DNA from: Streptomyces sp. TRM70350
Lineage (GTDB): Bacteria > Actinomycetota > Actinomycetes > Streptomycetales > Streptomycetaceae
Assembly: GCF_019219825.1 (NCBI RefSeq)
Contig: NZ_JAHUXH010000035.1
Coordinates: 1-64,000 of the forward strand
Direction of reading: 5' to 3'
DNA length: 64,000 nucleotides
In this document: positions 41,499 to 50,800 of the stretch, in pieces
How positions within the stretch are numbered: position 1 is the stretch's first letter
How the letters are laid out: every line of letters begins with the position of its first letter
The notes under the pieces: model-generated
The model's input: the letters and a program-made list of their open reading frames with translations, nothing else
The model's database searches: none
What the model was told of the DNA's origin: nothing
Position numbers and translations under genes: made by a program

Positions 41499-42773
41499 GT
41501 GAGCGGGTCGTCGTGGCTGCTGCGGCTGGCGCCCTCGGCGGCGCCGCCGGAGCCGGTGTGCTCCCCCGAGACCCTGGCCGCGGCGCGCGGGCCGCTGGGG
41601 CCGGGGCCGGTCGGCTGGGCCGTCGAGGTCGCCCGGGACATGGCGGCGCACATCGTGCGGCACGTGCCGGAGCACGGCGGGCCCGGCGCGTATCCGCCGT
41701 TCCACCGGGCGGTGGAGGCGACGGTGCTGCAGGCGCTGCGCGGGCTGCTCACCGAACCGGAGCCGAAGGGCTCGCTGGTGGTGCCCGAGGCGATGGCGAG
41801 CAACGCCGAACTGGCCCGCCGCAACGTTCCGTTGGAGCGGGTGCTGCGCGGGGTGCGGCTCGGGCACGCCTATCTGCACGGGCGGCTGATGGAGGCGCTC
41901 GACAAGGAACCGGACGACGTCCGGATCCAGGAGAGCCACCGGGTCAGCGAGCTGCTGTTCGTCTACGCCGACGTGCAGGCCAGCCGGCTCGCCGAGGAGT
42001 ACGTCGCCGAGCGGGACCGGTGGCGGCGCGGCCGGGAGGCGGCCCGCCGCCGGATCGTGGACGACCTGCTGGCCGGGCGGCTGGTCGGCGGGGCGGTCGC
42101 GGCCCGCACGCTCGGCTACGAAATGGCCCGCCACCACGTGGCGTTCATCGTCACCTCCGGTGCGCCCGACACATCCGTGGAGGAACTGCGGCTGCTGGCC
42201 GGTGAGTTGAGCCGGGCGGCCGGGGCGGAGAGCCTGCTGAGCGTGGCGGCGGGCAGCGCGGAGCTGTGGGCGTGGGCGTGCTGGCCGGCCGAGCCGCCGC
42301 GCGACGCGCTCGCCCGCCTGCCGAGGCTGGTCCCCGAACGCCGGCCACTCCTGGCCGCTCTGGGGCCGGTGGGGTACGGCGCGGAGGGCTTCCGGCGCAG
42401 CCACCGCGGCGCCCGCGAGGCACAGCGCGTGGCCCGCTTCGGCCACACGGGCTGGCTGTGCGACTACGCCGACGTGAGCACGGCGGCCCTGCTCACCGCC
42501 GATGTGGAGCATGCCCGGTGGTTCGCCGCGCGGGTGCTCGGGGGGCTGGGCGCCGATGATCCGCGGGTGCGGGAACTGCGGGAGACGCTGCGGGTGTATC
42601 TGGCGGAGGGCCGCAGCCCGCAGGGGGCTGCGGAGCGGCTGTTCGTGGCGCGGAACACGGTGACGTACCGGGTGCGGCGGGCGGTGCGGCTGTTGGGGCG
42701 GCCGCTGGAGCAGGACGCGCTGGAGCTGCGGATGGCGCTGGAGATCGTGCGGCTGCTGGGGCCGGGGCAGTGA
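41499..42773 (+). CDS. PucR/CdaR-family transcriptional regulator
   Basis: This 424-residue protein has the PucR-type layout: an N-terminal helical sensor region (VAHDMA-like segment VARDMAAHIVRHVPEH), a GGDEF-like central region and the C-terminal helix-turn-helix SPQGAAERLFVARNTVTYRV with the ending RRAVRLLGRPLEQDALELRM. It lies 40 bp after the sulfonate permease on the same strand and may regulate the sulfation operon. The GTG start is about 10 bp after a TACTGG -10-like box, so a leaderless transcript is possible. Confidence 0.82.
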   Translation: MSGSSWLLRLAPSAAPPEPVCSPETLAAARGPLGPGPVGWAVEVARDMAAHIVRHVPEHGGPGAYPPFHRAVEATVLQALRGLLTEPEPKGSLVVPEAMASNAELARRNVPLERVLRGVRLGHAYLHGRLMEALDKEPDDVRIQESHRVSELLFVYADVQASRLAEEYVAERDRWRRGREAARRRIVDDLLAGRLVGGAVAARTLGYEMARHHVAFIVTSGAPDTSVEELRLLAGELSRAAGAESLLSVAAGSAELWAWACWPAEPPRDALARLPRLVPERRPLLAALGPVGYGAEGFRRSHRGAREAQRVARFGHTGWLCDYADVSTAALLTADVEHARWFAARVLGGLGADDPRVRELRETLRVYLAEGRSPQGAAERLFVARNTVTYRVRRAVRLLGRPLEQDALELRMALEIVRLLGPGQ

Positions 42774-42777
42774 GCGA

Positions 42778-42840
42778 TGTGGCTGGTCGCGCCCACGCGG
42801 CGGAGCCGCATATCGATACAGCCCCGCGTCCCTTCAGGGC
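42778..42840. repeat. Dispersed intergenic repeat, family B, copy 2
   Basis: TGTGGCTGGTCGCGCCCACG, CGGCGGAGCCGCATATCGAT and ACAGCCCCGCGTCCCTTCAG occur in order. The GCGGCGGAGCCGC core is hairpin-forming. In reverse complement this matches the copy at 27378-27438 (GCGGGGCTG... GCGGCTCCGCCGC ...GCGCGACCAGCC). Confidence 0.6.
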
Positions 42841-43044
42841 GTTGCATGAAGCCCGTGTCCCAAATATCTGCCGGAGTTTGGGCGGTCGGACCAACGCCCG
42901 CGGCGCCCAACGGTCGTTGACTGCTTGACGAGGTCGAACTTCCGGGGCCCGGCAGGGCAACGGGAGAACAACAGCACCCGACTTCGCATCCGCACCGCGT
43001 ACCCGCAGCCCCGTACGCCCCCTCAGCCTCCCCCGGGATCCGCC

Positions 43045-44157
43045 ATGCCCACCTTCCCCGCACCCACCCGCCGCACCCTCCTGCGCACCGCCGCCGTCGC
43101 GTCCGGCATCACCGCGGCCGCCGCGCTCCCCCTGCGCCCCGCCCCCGCGGTCGCCGTACCGCACAAGGGCACCCAGCTCGTGCTGCTCGGCACCAGCGGC
43201 GGCCCCGTCCCCATGCACGGGCGGGCCGGTATCTCTTCCGCGCTGGTCGTCGACGGGCGGGCCTATCTCGTGGACTGCGGGCCGGGCACGTTCGGCCGGT
43301 ACGCGGAGGCCTGGCTGACGGCCGAGCAGCTCACCGCCATGTTCGTCACGCATCTGCACTCCGACCATCTGTCGGACCTGTACCCGCTGCTGTGGCTGCG
43401 GTTCGGCGGGTTCCAGCCGCTGGGCGGGCCGGTGCACATCTACGGCCCCGGTTCCGCCGGGACACTCCCCGCCGTCCATCCCGCCGGGCGCCGGGTCCGG
43501 ACCGTCAGCCCGGCCGATCCCACCCCGGGCACCAAGGACCTGATCACCGCCCAGATCGCCGCGACCGCCTACGACATCAACGTCCGGATGCGCAGCGAGG
43601 GCTGGCCCGACATCCGGGAGCTGATCGTGCCGCACGACATCCGGTTCCGCCCGCCCAGGGGCGCCGGGCCCCGGAAGCTGATGGCGCCGCCGATGGAGCC
43701 GTTCGAGGTGATGCGGGACGAGCGGGTGCGGGTCACGGCGGTGCTGGTGGAGCACCCGCCGGTCTACCCGTCCTTCGCCTACCGCTTCGACACCGCCGAC
43801 GGGTCGGTCGTGTTCAGCGGCGACACCGCGCCCTGCGCGAACGTGGCCCGGCTGGCGCGCGGCGCGGACATCCTCGTGCACGAGGTGGTGGACCTGGACA
43901 CCCTCGCCCTGGGCGGGCTGAAACCGGCCCAGCAGCGGCACATGGAGATCAGCCACACCGACGCCACCCGGGTCGGCCCGCTCGCCGAACGCGCCGGTGT
44001 GCCCACGCTGGTCCTGAGCCACCTCGTGCCCGGCGCCACCAACATCGTCCCGGACACCACCTGGCACGCCAAGGCGAGCCGGGGCTACTCCGGGCGCGTG
44101 GTCGTCGGCCGTGACCTCACCCGCCTGCCGGTCGGCGCCGCCGCCCGCCCGGACTGA
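43045..44157 (+). CDS. Tat-exported metallo-beta-lactamase-fold hydrolase (RNase Z/AtsA arylsulfatase-like)
   Basis: The 370-residue precursor starts with a twin-arginine signal (PTRRTLLRTAAVASGITAAA). The mature part has the MBL dinuclear zinc sites: FVTHLHSDHLSDLYPLLWLR (HxHxDH), MEISHTDATRVG, VVFSGDTAPCANVARLA (bridging Asp) and VLSHLVPG (late His). RNase Z-like MBL proteins of this type include the AtsA group of arylsulfatases as well as phosphodiesterases and lactonases. A sulfatase role would suit the sulfation operon nearby but is only inference. Its end overlaps the convergent PucR gene by 73 bp. Confidence 0.8.
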   Translation: MPTFPAPTRRTLLRTAAVASGITAAAALPLRPAPAVAVPHKGTQLVLLGTSGGPVPMHGRAGISSALVVDGRAYLVDCGPGTFGRYAEAWLTAEQLTAMFVTHLHSDHLSDLYPLLWLRFGGFQPLGGPVHIYGPGSAGTLPAVHPAGRRVRTVSPADPTPGTKDLITAQIAATAYDINVRMRSEGWPDIRELIVPHDIRFRPPRGAGPRKLMAPPMEPFEVMRDERVRVTAVLVEHPPVYPSFAYRFDTADGSVVFSGDTAPCANVARLARGADILVHEVVDLDTLALGGLKPAQQRHMEISHTDATRVGPLAERAGVPTLVLSHLVPGATNIVPDTTWHAKASRGYSGRVVVGRDLTRLPVGAAARPD

Positions 44158-45437
44158 GCGCCGCCCCGGCCGATCTCGCCGCGCAGCCGCCGGGCGCGCA
44201 GCACCAGTTCCAGTTCGAAGCGCCGGTCGGGGTCGTCGATCTCGTCGCCCCACAGCTCCCGTATCTGCCGCAACCGGTACCGGACGGTCTGAGGATGCAC
44301 CCCGAGCCGCGCCGCCACCTCCGGCGCCCCGCCCCGCGTCTCGAGCCAGGCCAGCAGCGTCTCCGCGAGCCGCCGCGCGTGGGCGGGCCCGCAGTGCGCG
44401 AGCGGGGCGAGGCAGCGCAGCGCCAGGTCGTCGAGGAGTTCCTCGGGCTGGAGCAGCACCAGCGCCTCGGTGTGCTCGGTGCAGAACAGCACCTCCCCGG
44501 CGGGCAGCAGCCGCCGCTCCATCAGGCGTACGGCGGCCTCGGCCCAGCGCAGCGACTTCGCGGCGTCGGCCAGCGGCACCGGCGGCCCGATCGCGCCCGC
44601 CCAGCCGCCGAGCGCCCGTTGCAGCAGCTCGACGCGCCCGGCGGCGTCCGGCTCGGGCACGACCATACGGGGCTGCTCGTACTCCAGGTCGAGCAGCACG
44701 CCCTGTCCGACCGCGGGCGCGACCGCCTCCCGCGCCGGGCGCAGCAGCACCCCGACGGCGACCTTCTCGGGCAGCGGCCAGCCGATCCGGGCGGCGCGTT
44801 CGGCGAGGGCGTCGGCGGGGTCGCCGCGGTGACGTTCGGTGAGCAGCAGCTCCATGAGGCGGCGCTGCAGGCGCAGGCGTTCCCCGGCCTGGCGGGCGGC
44901 GGCCTCGGCGTATCCGCGCACGGACTGGTCGACCAGGCCGTCGAGGTACTCGTAGCCCGCGTCGACCAGCTCGTACATCGCGGGCGGCGGGATCTGAACG
45001 CGCTGGCCGATGTCGGCGAAACGGCGCCAGGCCAGCCGTACCCCCATCCGGTAGATCGCCTGGAGGGAGTCGAGGGTGCGGCCGTTGTAGCCCTCGCCGC
45101 GGCCGAAGTCCTGGAAGACGCCGGGCGGCACGGTGGGGCGGCCCGTCGAGTAGTCGGCGTGCTCCAGGTGCTGCACGAACACCTCGATGGCCCGCCGGAT
45201 GCCGACCAGCGCCATCGGCTCGCCGTTCTCGTCCAGCACGAGCGGCAGGTGCGGGTACTCGCGGCGGATCTCGCGCAGGATCTCCTCGGCCAGCGCGGGT
45301 GCCTCGGCCATGGCGATCGCCGCGAACCGGCGCACCTGGAGCCGGGGCACCTCGTGCCAGGCGGAACGGGACGCGCCGGCCGTGCCGGTGGGGGCGGCCG
45401 GGGCGGCCTGGGTGACGGTTGCCGGGCGGGCGGTCAC
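44085..45437 (-). CDS. PucR/CdaR-family transcriptional regulator
   Basis: This 450-residue protein ends in the PucR helix-turn-helix (EVAARLGVHPQTVRYRLRQI, about residues 375-395, followed by RELWGDEIDD and RFELELVLRARRL). The N-terminal half is an unknown sensor region with FAAIAMAEAPALAEEILREI and GVFQDFGRGEGYNGRTLDSL. GTG at 45437 follows GGGGAG, 3 bp after the stop of the small membrane gene. It overlaps convergently the MBL hydrolase gene. It may control that gene, the upstream small protein, or both. Confidence 0.85.
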   Translation of the reverse strand: MTARPATVTQAAPAAPTGTAGASRSAWHEVPRLQVRRFAAIAMAEAPALAEEILREIRREYPHLPLVLDENGEPMALVGIRRAIEVFVQHLEHADYSTGRPTVPPGVFQDFGRGEGYNGRTLDSLQAIYRMGVRLAWRRFADIGQRVQIPPPAMYELVDAGYEYLDGLVDQSVRGYAEAAARQAGERLRLQRRLMELLLTERHRGDPADALAERAARIGWPLPEKVAVGVLLRPAREAVAPAVGQGVLLDLEYEQPRMVVPEPDAAGRVELLQRALGGWAGAIGPPVPLADAAKSLRWAEAAVRLMERRLLPAGEVLFCTEHTEALVLLQPEELLDDLALRCLAPLAHCGPAHARRLAETLLAWLETRGGAPEVAARLGVHPQTVRYRLRQIRELWGDEIDDPDRRFELELVLRARRLRGEIGRGGAQSGRAAAPTGRRVRSRPTTTRPE

Positions 45438-45440
45438 CGG

Positions 45441-45593
45441 TCAGCTCCCCTGACCTGCTTGTTCGTAGGTGATCAGCGGACTGTTGGGTTGCTCGGGGGT
45501 GGCTTCGAGCAGCGCGACGACGCCGAGCGCGGCGGCCACGGCGAGGGCGGCCGCGACCACGACGGTCACGGTGGCGGCGATCAGTCTGGACAT
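45441..45593 (-). CDS. 50-residue single-span membrane protein (DUF2613-like)
   Basis: The peptide begins MSRLIAATVTVVVAAALAVA and has one hydrophobic helix (residues 4-30), then a short tail with EATPEQPNSPLITYEQAG. Size, position of the helix and the polar end fit the DUF2613 family of small actinobacterial membrane proteins; I recognise it by pattern only. It lies 3 bp upstream of the PucR regulator gene on the same strand, so they are co-transcribed. Confidence 0.6.
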   Translation of the reverse strand: MSRLIAATVTVVVAAALAVAAALGVVALLEATPEQPNSPLITYEQAGQGS

Positions 45594-45901
45594 GCGGGGT
45601 CAGCCTCTCTGGTCCGGAGTCCGGAGGTCGTCCCACCCCGGCGCGCCCGCCCCTGCCCGTCGGCCCAGTCTCGGCGCGTGTTCGAGTGCCGTCAAGGGCC
45701 GGTATCGGACCGACGCTCACGTTGTGACGTGACGTCAGGTACAACAAGCGCCGAAATTGTCATGCCGGTGAGTAGCCGCGACGAACGCCTGGGCGAAAAC
45801 TGTCCACCCCACCCCGAGCACAGCCTGTCCACAGCCCCGGCTCAACAGGTACCCCCCTTCCCCACATCGAGTACCGCACCCCGAGACGAGTTGGAGCACC
45901 C

Positions 45902-47053
45902 ATGCCCCAGCACGTGCCGCCCCCGCTGCGCGCCGCGCTCCCCCGGCCGCAGCAGCACCACTCGGCGCTTCCCCCAATCCCGCGCCGCATCGTTTTCCTC
46001 GCCCACCGGGACCTCGGCAACCCGGCCGCGGGCGGCTCCGAGCTGCTCGTCGACCGGCTGGCCGAGGGCCTGACCCGCCTCGGCCACCAGGTCACCCTCC
46101 TGTGCGGCGGCCCCGCGGCCTTCCGTGAGTACCGGGTCGTCTCGGCGGGCGGCCCCTACGGCCACTATCTGCGCGCCCGCTCGGCCTTCGCCCGCCAGGT
46201 CGGCGACTGCGACCTGCTGGTCGAGGTGTGCAACGGCATGCCCTACCTCGCCCCCCTGTGGCATCGCGGCCCCACCCTGTGCCTGGTCAACCACGTCCAC
46301 TCCGACCTGTGGCGGATGCGCTTCGGCGGCCCGCTGGCGCCCGCCGCCCGGATCGGCCGAAGACTCGAACACTGGGCGCTGACCGGGGTGCAGTCCCGCG
46401 GTCTGCTGGTCGCCGTCTCTCCCTCCACCGCCCATGCGCTGCGCGCGCTCGGCGTGGAACGCGAACGCATCCGGGTCGTCCACAACGGCGTCGAGGAACC
46501 CGGCCCGCGCGCCGACCGCTCGCCCGAGCCGCTGTTCGTGGCGGTCGGCCGACTCGTCGAGTACAAGCGCATCGACCTGCTGCTGCGGCTGTGGGAGCGG
46601 GTCCGCCCGGTCACCGGTGGCCGACTGGTGATCGTGGGCGACGGGCCGGAACGGGAGCGGCTCGCTGCGCTGGCCGGGCCGGGGGTCGAGTTCACCGGGC
46701 ATGTTTCCGAGGCCGAGAAGCACCGGTTGCTGTGTGCGGCGTGGCTGCTGCTGCATCCGTCGGCGGTGGAGGGCTGGGGGCTGGTCGTGACGGAGGCGGC
46801 GGCGCGGGAGACGCCGACGGTCGGGTTCGACGTGCCGGGGCTCAGGGACTCCGTGGTCGACGGTGAGACCGGTTTGCTGGCCGCGGGTGAGTCCTCCTTC
46901 GCGGCGGCCTGGTGCACGCTTGCGCTGTCGCCGCATCGCCGTGAGCTGATGGGGAAGGCGGCGCGGGATCGGGCGGCGCGGTATCGGTGGGACCGGACGG
47001 TGCGTCAGTTCCGGGCGGTGGCCGCGGAGGCCCTGCGGGGCTGGGTGCGATGA
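45902..47053 (+). CDS. Family 4 glycosyltransferase
   Basis: This 383-residue GT-B enzyme has the N-terminal donor/acceptor fold (IVFLAHRDLGNPAAGGSELL, GGPAAFREYRVVSAGGPYG), the linker FVAVGRLVEYKRIDLLLRLW, and the nucleotide-sugar site HPSAVEGWGLVVTEAAARET (EGWGLVVTEA is the GT4 EX7E motif). It is cytoplasmic and probably transfers a sugar to a lipid or glycan acceptor. ATG after GGAG. It leads a run of genes linked by 4-bp overlaps (with one 3-bp gap) reaching to 55334; it overlaps the methyltransferase by 4 bp. Confidence 0.9.
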   Translation: MPQHVPPPLRAALPRPQQHHSALPPIPRRIVFLAHRDLGNPAAGGSELLVDRLAEGLTRLGHQVTLLCGGPAAFREYRVVSAGGPYGHYLRARSAFARQVGDCDLLVEVCNGMPYLAPLWHRGPTLCLVNHVHSDLWRMRFGGPLAPAARIGRRLEHWALTGVQSRGLLVAVSPSTAHALRALGVERERIRVVHNGVEEPGPRADRSPEPLFVAVGRLVEYKRIDLLLRLWERVRPVTGGRLVIVGDGPERERLAALAGPGVEFTGHVSEAEKHRLLCAAWLLLHPSAVEGWGLVVTEAAARETPTVGFDVPGLRDSVVDGETGLLAAGESSFAAAWCTLALSPHRRELMGKAARDRAARYRWDRTVRQFRAVAAEALRGWVR

Positions 47054-47880
47054 CGCCTATTCGCCGTGCGCCTACGGCCGTCCGGCGACTGCGGGTCGTT
47101 CGTGGCTGGTCACGCAGTTCCCCGCGTCCCTTCTCGGCGTCACCTCACCGGGGTTTCAAGGATCCGTCTTTCCGTCGCTCCCTTGCCCTCTTCCGCGCCT
47201 TCCGGCACGAGCAGGACGACCCCGACGCCTGCTACTCCCTCCTCGCCCGTGATGCCGTCGATCAGGTCGAGGCGTACGACGGGTCGGTTGCCGGACGGGT
47301 CGTCGTGGACGTCGGTGGGGGCAGTGGGCACTTCACCGAGGAGTTTCGGAGGCGGGGTGCGCACGCCTACCTGTTCGAGCCCGACGTGCGCGAGCTCGGC
47401 GAGAAGCCGCCCGACGGGGCGGTGATCGCCGACGGCTATCTGCTGCCGCTGTCCGACGGGGTCGCCGACGTCACCTTCTCCTCCAACGTCCTGGAGCACG
47501 TGGCCGACCCGCAGACCTTCCTCAGCGAGTTGGCGCGCGTGACCCGGCCCGGCGGGCTGATCTACGTGTCGTTCACCAACTGGCTGTCGCCGTGGGGCGG
47601 GCACGAGTGGGCCCCGTGGCACTACTTCGGCGCCGAGCGGGCCCGCGCCCGCTACCGGCGCCGTACCGGAAAGCCCGCCAAGCACACCCTCGGCGAGAAC
47701 CTCTTCGCCGTGCACATCGGTCCCACCCTGCGGCAGGTCCGCGCCCGCGACGACGTCACGCTCGTCACGGCGCGCTCCCGCTACTGGCCCTTCCTCCCGG
47801 AGGCCGTCGTCAAGGCACCCGGCATCCGTGAGGTGGCCACCTGGAATCTCCTCCTCATCCTCCGGCGGTGTCCCCCATGA
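47050..47880 (+). CDS. Class I SAM-dependent methyltransferase
   Basis: This 276-residue enzyme has motif I VVVDVGGGSGHFTEEFRRRG (about residues 80-99), VADVTFSSNVLEHVADPQTF (motif II/post-I region) and LARVTRPGGLIYVSFTNWLS. ATG at 47050 overlaps the glycosyltransferase stop. The first 35 residues include a translated family A intergenic repeat (47090-47130), giving VVRGWSRSSPRPF, which looks unlike a native N-terminus; conserved sequence seems to start near GFKDPSFRRSLALF. Confidence 0.82.
   Translation: MTPIRRAPTAVRRLRVVRGWSRSSPRPFSASPHRGFKDPSFRRSLALFRAFRHEQDDPDACYSLLARDAVDQVEAYDGSVAGRVVVDVGGGSGHFTEEFRRRGAHAYLFEPDVRELGEKPPDGAVIADGYLLPLSDGVADVTFSSNVLEHVADPQTFLSELARVTRPGGLIYVSFTNWLSPWGGHEWAPWHYFGAERARARYRRRTGKPAKHTLGENLFAVHIGPTLRQVRARDDVTLVTARSRYWPFLPEAVVKAPGIREVATWNLLLILRRCPP
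47090..47130. repeat. Dispersed repeat, family A, copy 3, inside a coding region
   Basis: TGCGGGTCGTTCGTGGCTGG, TCACGCAGTTCCCCGCGTCC and CTTC resemble copies 1 and 2, with a few substitutions. It is read in frame as the N-terminal part of the methyltransferase at 47050. Confidence 0.6.
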
Positions 47881-50800
47881 CGACCACGGTCCAGGCCCCT
47901 CCCCCGGCAGCCGTCCCCACCACCGCGACCACCGCGGGCCCCCCGGAGGGCCCGCGGTCGCGGCGCTGGCTGCTGGGGTTCTGGGCCGTGGTCCTCGTGC
48001 TGTTCCTCGCGGTGCGGCCGGGCCGGCAGACCTTCGACACCAAGCTCGGGGTGACCGTCGACCCCGGCCAGTTCCTCGCCGATCTCGGCCAGCTGTGGCA
48101 CGACCGGGGCGGCTTCGGCGGCATCCAGGACCAGTACGTCGGCTATCTGTGGCCGATGCTTCCCTTCCACTGGCTGTGCCGGGCGGTCGACCTGCCGGTG
48201 TGGCTGGCGGAGCGCCTGTGGATGTCTCTCGTGGTGTCCGTCGCCTTCTGGGGCGCGCTGCGGCTGGCGGAGCGGCTGCGGATCGGCAGTGGCGCGTCCC
48301 GGCTGCTCGCGGCGGTGGCGTACGCGCTGTGGCCGGTGTTCACGATCGTCGTCGGCTCGACGTCGGCCGCCGCGCTGCCCGGCGCCTTCCTGCCGTGGGT
48401 GCTGCTGCCGCTGACCGACGAGCGGTACAGCGCCCGCGTGGCCGCGCTGCGGTCGGCGCTGGTCATCCCCTTCATGGGCGGGGTGAACGCGGCCTCGACG
48501 CTGGCGTCCCTGCTGCCGGTGGGCCTGTATCTGCTGTCCCGCCCGCCGGGTCCACGGCAGCGGAAGCTGATCGCCTGGTGGGTGCCCGGCATGATCGTGG
48601 CGACCGCCTGGTGGTGGATTCCACTGCTGTTGCTGGGCGTGTACGGGGAGAACTTCCTTCCGTACATCGAGAGTTCCGCCACGACCACGGCCACCATGTC
48701 GGCCACGGAGGCACTGCGCGGCGCCGGGAACTGGGTGGCGTATCTGCACTTCGGTGAGGCGTGGCTGCCGGCCGGGTGGACCGTGGCCTCCTCGGTGATC
48801 GTGATCCTCTGCTCGGCGTTCGCCGCGGGACTGGGGCTGGCCGGGCTGGCGCGGCGGGACATGCCGGAGCGGCGCTGGCTGGTGCTGACCGTGCTCGTGA
48901 CCGGGCTGGTCCTGCTCGCGGGGTACGGCGGCGCGTTCGGGGCGCCCTTCCACGACACCGTGCAGGACTGGCTGAACGGCTGGCTGGCGCCCTTCCGGAA
49001 CATCTACAAGTTCCAGACGGGCCTGGCGCTGGCCCTGGTCCTGGGCCTCGCCCACCTGGTCGCCGTGGCGGCGGAACCGCGCGGGGCCCGGCGGGTACGC
49101 GGACGCCGGTTCGCCCCGCTGGTCGCGGCGGTGCTGGTGCTGCCGGGGCTGGTGTGGCCGTACCTCAACGGGTCGATCCTCAACCCGGGGTCCTTCCAGG
49201 AGCTCCCCAGGTACTGGCAGGCCACCGCCGACTGGCTGGAGAAGTACTCCCCCGACTCGCGGGCCCTCGTCGTCCCGGCGACCGCGCACGGCATCTACAC
49301 CTGGGGCTCCCCCATCGACCAGCCCCTCGACGTGCTCGCCGAGTCCCGCTGGGCGCAGCGCGACTACGTCCCGTTCGGCACGCCCGGCAACCGCCGCGCG
49401 ATGGACGCCGTGGAGCAGGCCCTGCTGACCGGCGGCGAAGTCCCGGGCCTGGCCGACTACCTGAGCCGTGCGGGCATCCACTACGTCGTCGTACGCAACG
49501 ATCTCGACCCCGACCAGATCGGTGCCGTCCCGACCACGATCGTCAAGCGCACGCTGGAGCAGTCCGGCTACCAGCGGGTGACCGGGCTCGGCCCGGTCAT
49601 GACGGGCGGGCGGATCGCGGACGACACCCCGCTCCAGGTCGAGGGCCTCTACCCACGGCAGCGGGCGGTGGAGATCTACCAGCCCCCGGGGGAGGGGGTG
49701 CCGCGGCCGGGACAGGCGGGGTTGTACCCGATCGCCGACACGGCCGTCGTCTCCGGCGGCCCCGAGTCCCTGCTGCCGCTCGCCTCCGACCTGCGCGGCC
49801 GGGCGACCGTGCTGGCCGGTGACCACCACCCCGGCCTCGGCTCCCCGCCGCTGCAGGTGACCGGCGACGGGCTGCGCCGCGCGGACACGCGGTTCGGGCT
49901 GGTCAACGCCAACACCTCGTACACGTACACCAAGGACGAGCGGAACGCGCCCGACGCCCACCAAAACGCCGGTGAGCCACCGCACCAGATCCTGCCGGTG
50001 ACCGGCCTCGACCACCAGACGGTGGCCGAGCTGCGCGGGGCGCGGTCGGTGACGGCGTCCTCGTACGGCAGCTGGCTCTTCCATCTGCCGCAGTACGACC
50101 CGGTCAACGCCTTCGACGGCAACCCGGACACCGCGTGGACGGAAGGGTCGGACGGGTCGCCGAACGGGCAGTGGCTGCGGATCGAGTTCGCGGGCTCGGG
50201 CTCGGGCTCGGGCTCGGACGAGTACGACATGCCGTCGTCGTTCGAGGTGACGCCGCTGCCGCAGGAGAGCGTGCGGGCGGCTCCGACACGGGTGCGGGTG
50301 GAGACCGAGCGAGGGTCGGTGACCAGCTTCCTCCAGCCGAACGGGATGACGCAGAGCGTCAGGGCCCCGGCGGGCGCGACGCGTTGGATGAAACTGACGA
50401 TCGTCGACTCGGTGGCCCGCAAGGCCGGGCTGACCGGGGCGGGCTTCGCCGAGATCCGGCTGCCGGACGTGCAGGTGACGCGCCTGCTGCGGCTGCCGAC
50501 GGACGTCTCGTCGGCGGCCTCGGAGATCGTCTCCCTGCACCGCCCGGCCGACCCCACCGGCATCTCCCCCACCGGCACCGAGGCGGGCCTGCACCGGCGC
50601 TTCACGACGACCGGGGCGGGGACGTACGAGGTGAAGGCGAGCGCGGTGCCGGTGCCGGGCGAGGAACTGGACCGGCTGCTCTACGAGATCGCGCCCGACC
50701 AGCGCAGCCGCATCACCGCCACCGCCGACTCCACGGCCCGGCTCGGCGCGGGGCTGTCCGCGCGCAACCTCACCGACGGCGACCTGACCACGGCGTGGAT

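Noticed and set aside
42493..45747. 1,084-residue minus-strand frame
   Set aside because: Spans the antisense of the MBL hydrolase gene and a different frame of the real PucR gene; composition is Arg/Pro/Gly-rich and shows no domain.
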